The translations under genes and the position numbers were made by a program. The notes beneath the pieces were generated by a model. It made no database searches and was not told where the DNA came from. It was given only the letters and a program-made list of their open reading frames with translations. DNA of 64,000 nt, taken from Actinoplanes nipponensis (GTDB lineage Bacteria; Actinomycetota; Actinomycetes; Mycobacteriales; Micromonosporaceae). Of the stretch, positions 61,076 to 64,000 are shown piece after piece; position 1 is the stretch's first letter; every line of letters starts with the position of its first letter. The stretch covers positions 186,001-250,000 of the forward strand of contig NZ_BOMQ01000008.1 in the NCBI RefSeq assembly GCF_016862275.1, given 5' to 3'.

Positions 61076-62014
61076 TCATGGCTCGGGGTGGTGGCGGAGC
61101 GCCTCGGTGAACCACCTGAAGACCGGCGCGAGCGGCGTCATGGGGGCCGAGCCGTTGATGATGGCGATCAGCTGCCAGTACCGCTCCACCCGCGGATCGT
61201 TGGCGATGGTCAGCCGGGTCACCAGCTTGGCGCGGTACTCGGCGCTGTCGGTGGCCCCGAAGGTGTCCGCGTACCGGGCGACCAGCTCGGAGGTCACCGG
61301 CCCGGCCTGCGTTGACGCAGGCCGGATCCCACCGGCGATCGCCGCCGCGACCCGGTCACGGACGTGGTTGGTCAGCTCGTGATGCAGCCCCGTCCGGTCG
61401 CCGTCGGCCCGCTCGGCCGCCTGGTATTCGGCCATCCGCCGGACACCGGCTCTGAAGTCGGTGTCCTGCACCAGCTCCGCCAACTCGATCCAGCTCTCGA
61501 CCTGGTCGGCGGTCGGCTCGTCCGGCAGGTGCGGCACCGCCGAACGCAGCAGCTCCACCAGCTCCGGGTTGGCGTCGACGCCGCCGAACGTGCTGTCGAC
61601 GAAGTCGTGGATGAGCCGGTGACGTTCGGCCTCGGACAGTTGCACGATGCGGTGCATGAGCTCCATCTCCTCAGGGCTGGAGTCCCGTTTCGCCACCGCC
61701 CGGAGGACCGCCCGCCGCAGGCGAAGCACTCGGATCTGCACGTCGAGCGCCTCGGCGTGGGCGGTCGCGGCCTGCGACACGCTGATCTCATCGGTGAGCA
61801 CCCGGTGAATGCTGGCCAGATCGACACCCAGCTCGCGCAGCGTGCGGATCAGGTCAAGACGAGCGACCGCGGTCAGGTCGTAACGGCGATGGTTGGCGGA
61901 ACTACGGAATGTGGGCGGCAGAACGCCGGCGTCGGAGTAGAACCTGATGGTGCGTACCGACAGGCCGGTCCGCCGAGCCAGATCCCCGATCGAGTACGAC
62001 GTCCCGTGATCCAC
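61076..62014 (-). CDS. MerR-family transcriptional regulator
   Basis: Regulator of 312 residues. The N-terminal winged helix-turn-helix spans residues about 6-75 (YSIGDLARRTGLSVRTIRFY, then DAGVLPP). A coiled-coil dimerisation helix follows (about 80-125). A long C-terminal domain (about 130-312) of helices lacks the cysteine pattern of metal sensors and is of the kind thought to bind small molecules. GTG 62014 is chosen for GGAGGG 7 nt upstream; the frame stays open to 62113. It is divergent from the ricin-like gene, whose promoter it may control. Confidence 0.85.
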   Translation of the reverse strand: MDHGTSYSIGDLARRTGLSVRTIRFYSDAGVLPPTFRSSANHRRYDLTAVARLDLIRTLRELGVDLASIHRVLTDEISVSQAATAHAEALDVQIRVLRLRRAVLRAVAKRDSSPEEMELMHRIVQLSEAERHRLIHDFVDSTFGGVDANPELVELLRSAVPHLPDEPTADQVESWIELAELVQDTDFRAGVRRMAEYQAAERADGDRTGLHHELTNHVRDRVAAAIAGGIRPASTQAGPVTSELVARYADTFGATDSAEYRAKLVTRLTIANDPRVERYWQLIAIINGSAPMTPLAPVFRWFTEALRHHPEP

Positions 62015-62268
62015 GCCGACCACCCTCCAACCTCCACCCGGTGGAGATACAACCCCGCCGATGGTGATGCGCCGGTCACCGGCGATGTCGACCCTGCGCC
62101 TCAGGGATTCCACAGCCGAACCGTCGGAGTGCCCCTGCGATGGTCTCGAGGCGAACGGGCCAGGCCAGAGCGGCAGATACTCGCGGATCCCGCGCCCGCA
62201 TGTCCACCCCGTTCGTTCCCGTGCACACCATCAGTGCGCTGTTCGCGCACACACCGAAGGGACAGCAA

Positions 62269-62799
62269 TTGAAGAAGTTCTTCACCGCGGCGTTCGCCAT
62301 CGTGGCCGTCACCGCGGGCCTGATGTTCGCCGCCTCGCCGGCCCAGGCCGTCACCGCCTACGCCCACCTCACGAACGTCCACTCGGGCAAGTGCGTGGAC
62401 AACCCGAACTACGCCACCGGCAACAACGTGGTCATGGACCAATGGACGTGCGTGTCGCAGACCAACGAGAACTGGCGCTTCGAGCGGGGTAGCAGCAACA
62501 ACCTGCTGATCCGTAACCAGGCCAGCGGCAAGTGCCTGACCGTGCTCGGTGGATCCACCGCCAGCGGCGCGCGCGTCGTCCAGTACACCTGCACGACGGT
62601 GAACAAGAACGGCCAGTGGTCGACGACCGACACCTTGGCCGGCGGCTACAGCATCATGAACGCGAACAGTGGCCTGTGCATCGCCATCGAGAGCGCGTCG
62701 AGCGCCAACGGCGCCCGTCTGATCCAGCGGGCTTGCAACCATGCCGCGAGCGCGAGCGACCAGCGCTTCAATTACCCGTACAACCCGTACTCCGCCTGA
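62269..62799 (+). CDS. Secreted ricin-type lectin-like protein
   Basis: Exported protein of 176 residues. Using TTG 62269, preceded by AAGGGA at 62257-62262, gives a standard signal peptide (KKFFTAAFAIVAVTAGLMFA then ASPAQA); longer in-frame starts back to 62140 bury it. The mature part is a ricin B beta-trefoil with units NVHSGKCVDNPNYATGNNVV, NQASGKCLTVLGGSTASGAR and NANSGLCIAIESASSANGAR. The conserved G-K/L-C and terminal Q-R-F are present. It presumably binds a glycan outside the cell. A bidirectional hairpin follows. Confidence 0.83.
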   Translation: MKKFFTAAFAIVAVTAGLMFAASPAQAVTAYAHLTNVHSGKCVDNPNYATGNNVVMDQWTCVSQTNENWRFERGSSNNLLIRNQASGKCLTVLGGSTASGARVVQYTCTTVNKNGQWSTTDTLAGGYSIMNANSGLCIAIESASSANGARLIQRACNHAASASDQRFNYPYNPYSA

Positions 62800-62813
62800 C
62801 AGCGATGGACGGT

Positions 62814-62839
62814 GAGCCGGCGCCTCCGGGCGCCGGCTC
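62814..62839. terminator. Hairpin between convergent lectin and LysE genes
   Basis: GAGCCGGCGCC, loop TCCG, GGCGCCGGCTC: a perfect 11-bp stem with a stable tetraloop. It lies 15 nt after the lectin stop and 17 nt from the LysE stop, well placed to terminate both. Confidence 0.82.
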
Positions 62840-62855
62840 CCGAGCACCTGCCGGC

Positions 62856-63533
62856 CTACCGGCTCAGGACGAGCCGGACCGCGAGCACGATCATGATCAA
62901 CCCGGTCACCCGCTCGATGACCACCAGCACCGAAGGCCGTGTCAGCCAGGTGTGCAGGCGATCGATCAGCAGGATGTAGCTGGCCCACCAGAGCACCGCC
63001 AGGCCGATGAACGTCGCCGCCAGCACCGCTGTCCGCGCCGCCGCGCCCTCGCCCGAGGTGACGAACTGCGGGACGAACGAGACATAGAAGATGACGACCT
63101 TGACGTTCAGCAGCTGGCTGGCGATGCCCATGGTGAACGAGCGCCGGGCCGTGTGCTCCTCCTCGACCGGGGGGTTCTGGGTGGGCGTGCCGTCGCCGGA
63201 ACCTCCGCCCACGGTGACCGGTTGTGCGGCCGGCACCGTCCTGCGTGGCCGGGCGGCCCAGAGGATGGTGCCGCCGAGGTAGAGCAGGTACAGCGCCCCG
63301 GCGATCCGCAGGACGGTGTAGACCCGCGGTGAGGAGATCAGCAAGGCGGACAGCCCGGCCGTGGCCAGCGAGGCGTGCAGCAGAGCGGCGACCGTGAGAC
63401 CGCCCAGGACCGCGAAGCCGGCCCGTCGCCCGTGCCGCACGGTCTGCCTCGTCACCAGGGCGAAATCCACTCCCGGCACGAGGATGATCACGATGCTGGC
63501 GGTGAGGAAACCGAGCACCTCGATGTCAGACAT
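62856..63533 (-). CDS. LysE/RhtB-family exporter
   Basis: Membrane transporter of 225 residues with about six helices, of the LysE/RhtB group that exports amino acids and derivatives. The N-terminal VLGFLTASIVIILVPGVDFA with VPG and D, and the segment GRRAGFAVLGGLTVAALLHA, are characteristic. A hydrophilic loop (about 105-125) divides the two halves. ATG 63533 overlaps the end of the upstream gene by 8 nt. The substrate cannot be deduced. Confidence 0.9.
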   Translation of the reverse strand: MSDIEVLGFLTASIVIILVPGVDFALVTRQTVRHGRRAGFAVLGGLTVAALLHASLATAGLSALLISSPRVYTVLRIAGALYLLYLGGTILWAARPRRTVPAAQPVTVGGGSGDGTPTQNPPVEEEHTARRSFTMGIASQLLNVKVVIFYVSFVPQFVTSGEGAAARTAVLAATFIGLAVLWWASYILLIDRLHTWLTRPSVLVVIERVTGLIMIVLAVRLVLSR

Positions 63534-63855
63534 CCCGTACGGCCTCCTCGATGACGGAGATCCCGCTGTCCCGGTGGGGGCCGTGCCGGACCCATTCCTC
63601 CCGGAGCCGGATCCGTCCGTCCGGCAGCCGCTCGGGACGGGACACGCACTCGCCGACCACCACGGAGCCGTCGGCGAGCACCTCATGGTAGGCGAAGCGG
63701 ATCACTCCGTCGGGGTCGCAGATGCCCGCGAGCGCGCCGCGCCGGACGGCGCCGCCGGTGATCTCGCCCCAGACCAGGTTGCCGTGCTGACGGTAGTGCC
63801 CGGTGAGGGCGTCGCCGGGGGAGACGAAGGTCTTGCCGTCGTAGTTGAAGGGCAT
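63526..63855 (-). CDS. Small beta-rich protein often labelled N-acetylglutamate-synthase-like
   Basis: Protein of about 109 residues starting MPFNYDGKTFVSPGDALTGH, then GNLVWGEITGGAVRRGALAG and EWVRHGPHRDSGISVIEE. This pattern recurs in small bacterial proteins that carry the probably misleading label N-acetylglutamate synthase; real function is unknown. No acetyltransferase motif is visible. The start may instead be GTG 63864, which overlaps the previous stop as GTGA. The stop overlaps the LysE start. Confidence 0.72.
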   Translation of the reverse strand: MPFNYDGKTFVSPGDALTGHYRQHGNLVWGEITGGAVRRGALAGICDPDGVIRFAYHEVLADGSVVVGECVSRPERLPDGRIRLREEWVRHGPHRDSGISVIEEAVRDV

Positions 63856-63860
63856 CGCGA

Positions 63861-64000
63861 TCACGCCCACTGGGTGCTCAGGAAGTCGTCGCGCACGGCG
63901 CAGACGGCCCGGCCGGCGATCGCGTTCAACACCATGGCGCTGCGTACCGGCAGGATGCTCAGGTTCGAGTCGACCAGGCCCTGCACGTATCGGCCCCGGT
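63861..64000 (-). CDS. C-terminal end of an unidentified protein (rest outside window)
   Basis: Open from the right edge and ending at 63861. The 45 visible residues include YVQGLVDSNLSILPVRSAMV and end RDDFLSTQWA. This is too little to assign. Its stop is overlapped by the possible GTG start of the next gene, which suggests the two are co-transcribed. Confidence 0.55.
   Translation of the reverse strand, partial: RGRYVQGLVDSNLSILPVRSAMVLNAIAGRAVCAVRDDFLSTQWA

Overview
The window is high-GC, densely coded DNA with strongly GC-biased third codon positions. It carries actinobacterial hallmark families: an XRE/DUF5753 regulator with a DUF397 partner, a PF04672-type SAM methyltransferase, Sec-exported ricin-type lectins, a DNRLRE/RHS secreted pair, and frequent GTGA/ATGA-coupled starts. 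A soil or plant-associated filamentous actinomycete, plausibly of the Micromonosporaceae, is the best guess. This is inference; no rRNA or taxon-specific marker is present. I saw no rRNA, tRNA or CRISPR array.

Layout. (1) 0-10.4 kb: sugar and sugar-acid metabolism. It holds the C-terminal end of glucose-6-phosphate dehydrogenase, a GH3 glycosidase, a coupled uxaC-uxuB hexuronate pair, a FUSC membrane protein, an SMP-30 lactonase and a LarA-like (DUF2088) protein. A gutted phosphoketolase and two broken universal stress proteins lie among them. (2) 11-19 kb: a six-helix membrane protein, a GH38 alpha-mannosidase, and a secreted FnIII protein with a NucA/NucB-like tip whose stop overlaps the start of a SUKH-like gene (a candidate toxin and immunity pair). 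(3) 19.5-25.5 kb: a collapsed serine recombinase, a PL3 pectate lyase with a perfect palindromic terminator, the XRE/methyltransferase/DUF397 group, a GGDEF protein and an MDR oxidoreductase. (4) 25.7-39 kb: a polymorphic-toxin locus (DNRLRE/LamG protein, 2315-residue RHS protein with Hint domain and C-terminal toxin, small candidate immunity gene). It lies between two same-strand fragments of a serine recombinase and beside wrecked IS3 and IS6 copies. (5) 39.3-45.4 kb: secreted proteins (BNR-repeat, trypsin-like, ricin-like, a Tat-exported Dyp-like protein with a small secreted partner). (6) 45.6-59.4 kb: an exopolysaccharide cluster: galE, initiating sugar phosphotransferase, an ATP-grasp/FAD/secreted operon, a GT4-GT2 fusion, Wzz-, Wzy- and Wzx-like proteins and a polysaccharide deacetylase. 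(7) 59.6-64 kb: an IS30 remnant, a MerR regulator, another ricin-like lectin, a LysE exporter and small unknown genes.

How it fits together. Pectate lyase, GH3, GH38, uxaC, uxuB and the lactonase suggest use of plant polysaccharides and uronic acids. The polysaccharide cluster is organised around two divergent promoter regions (46.7-47.1 and 52.1-52.4 kb). Together these carry four copies of a 17-bp element, consensus GCATGACATNYGCNACT. Each copy points at the gene it precedes and lies 74-98 nt from that gene's first start codon (using a 9-codon leader for the ATP-grasp gene). This looks like a dedicated, apparently undescribed, regulon signal and is the most interesting observation here. The second theme is decay: several pseudogenes keep both ends of the protein but have lost the middle.
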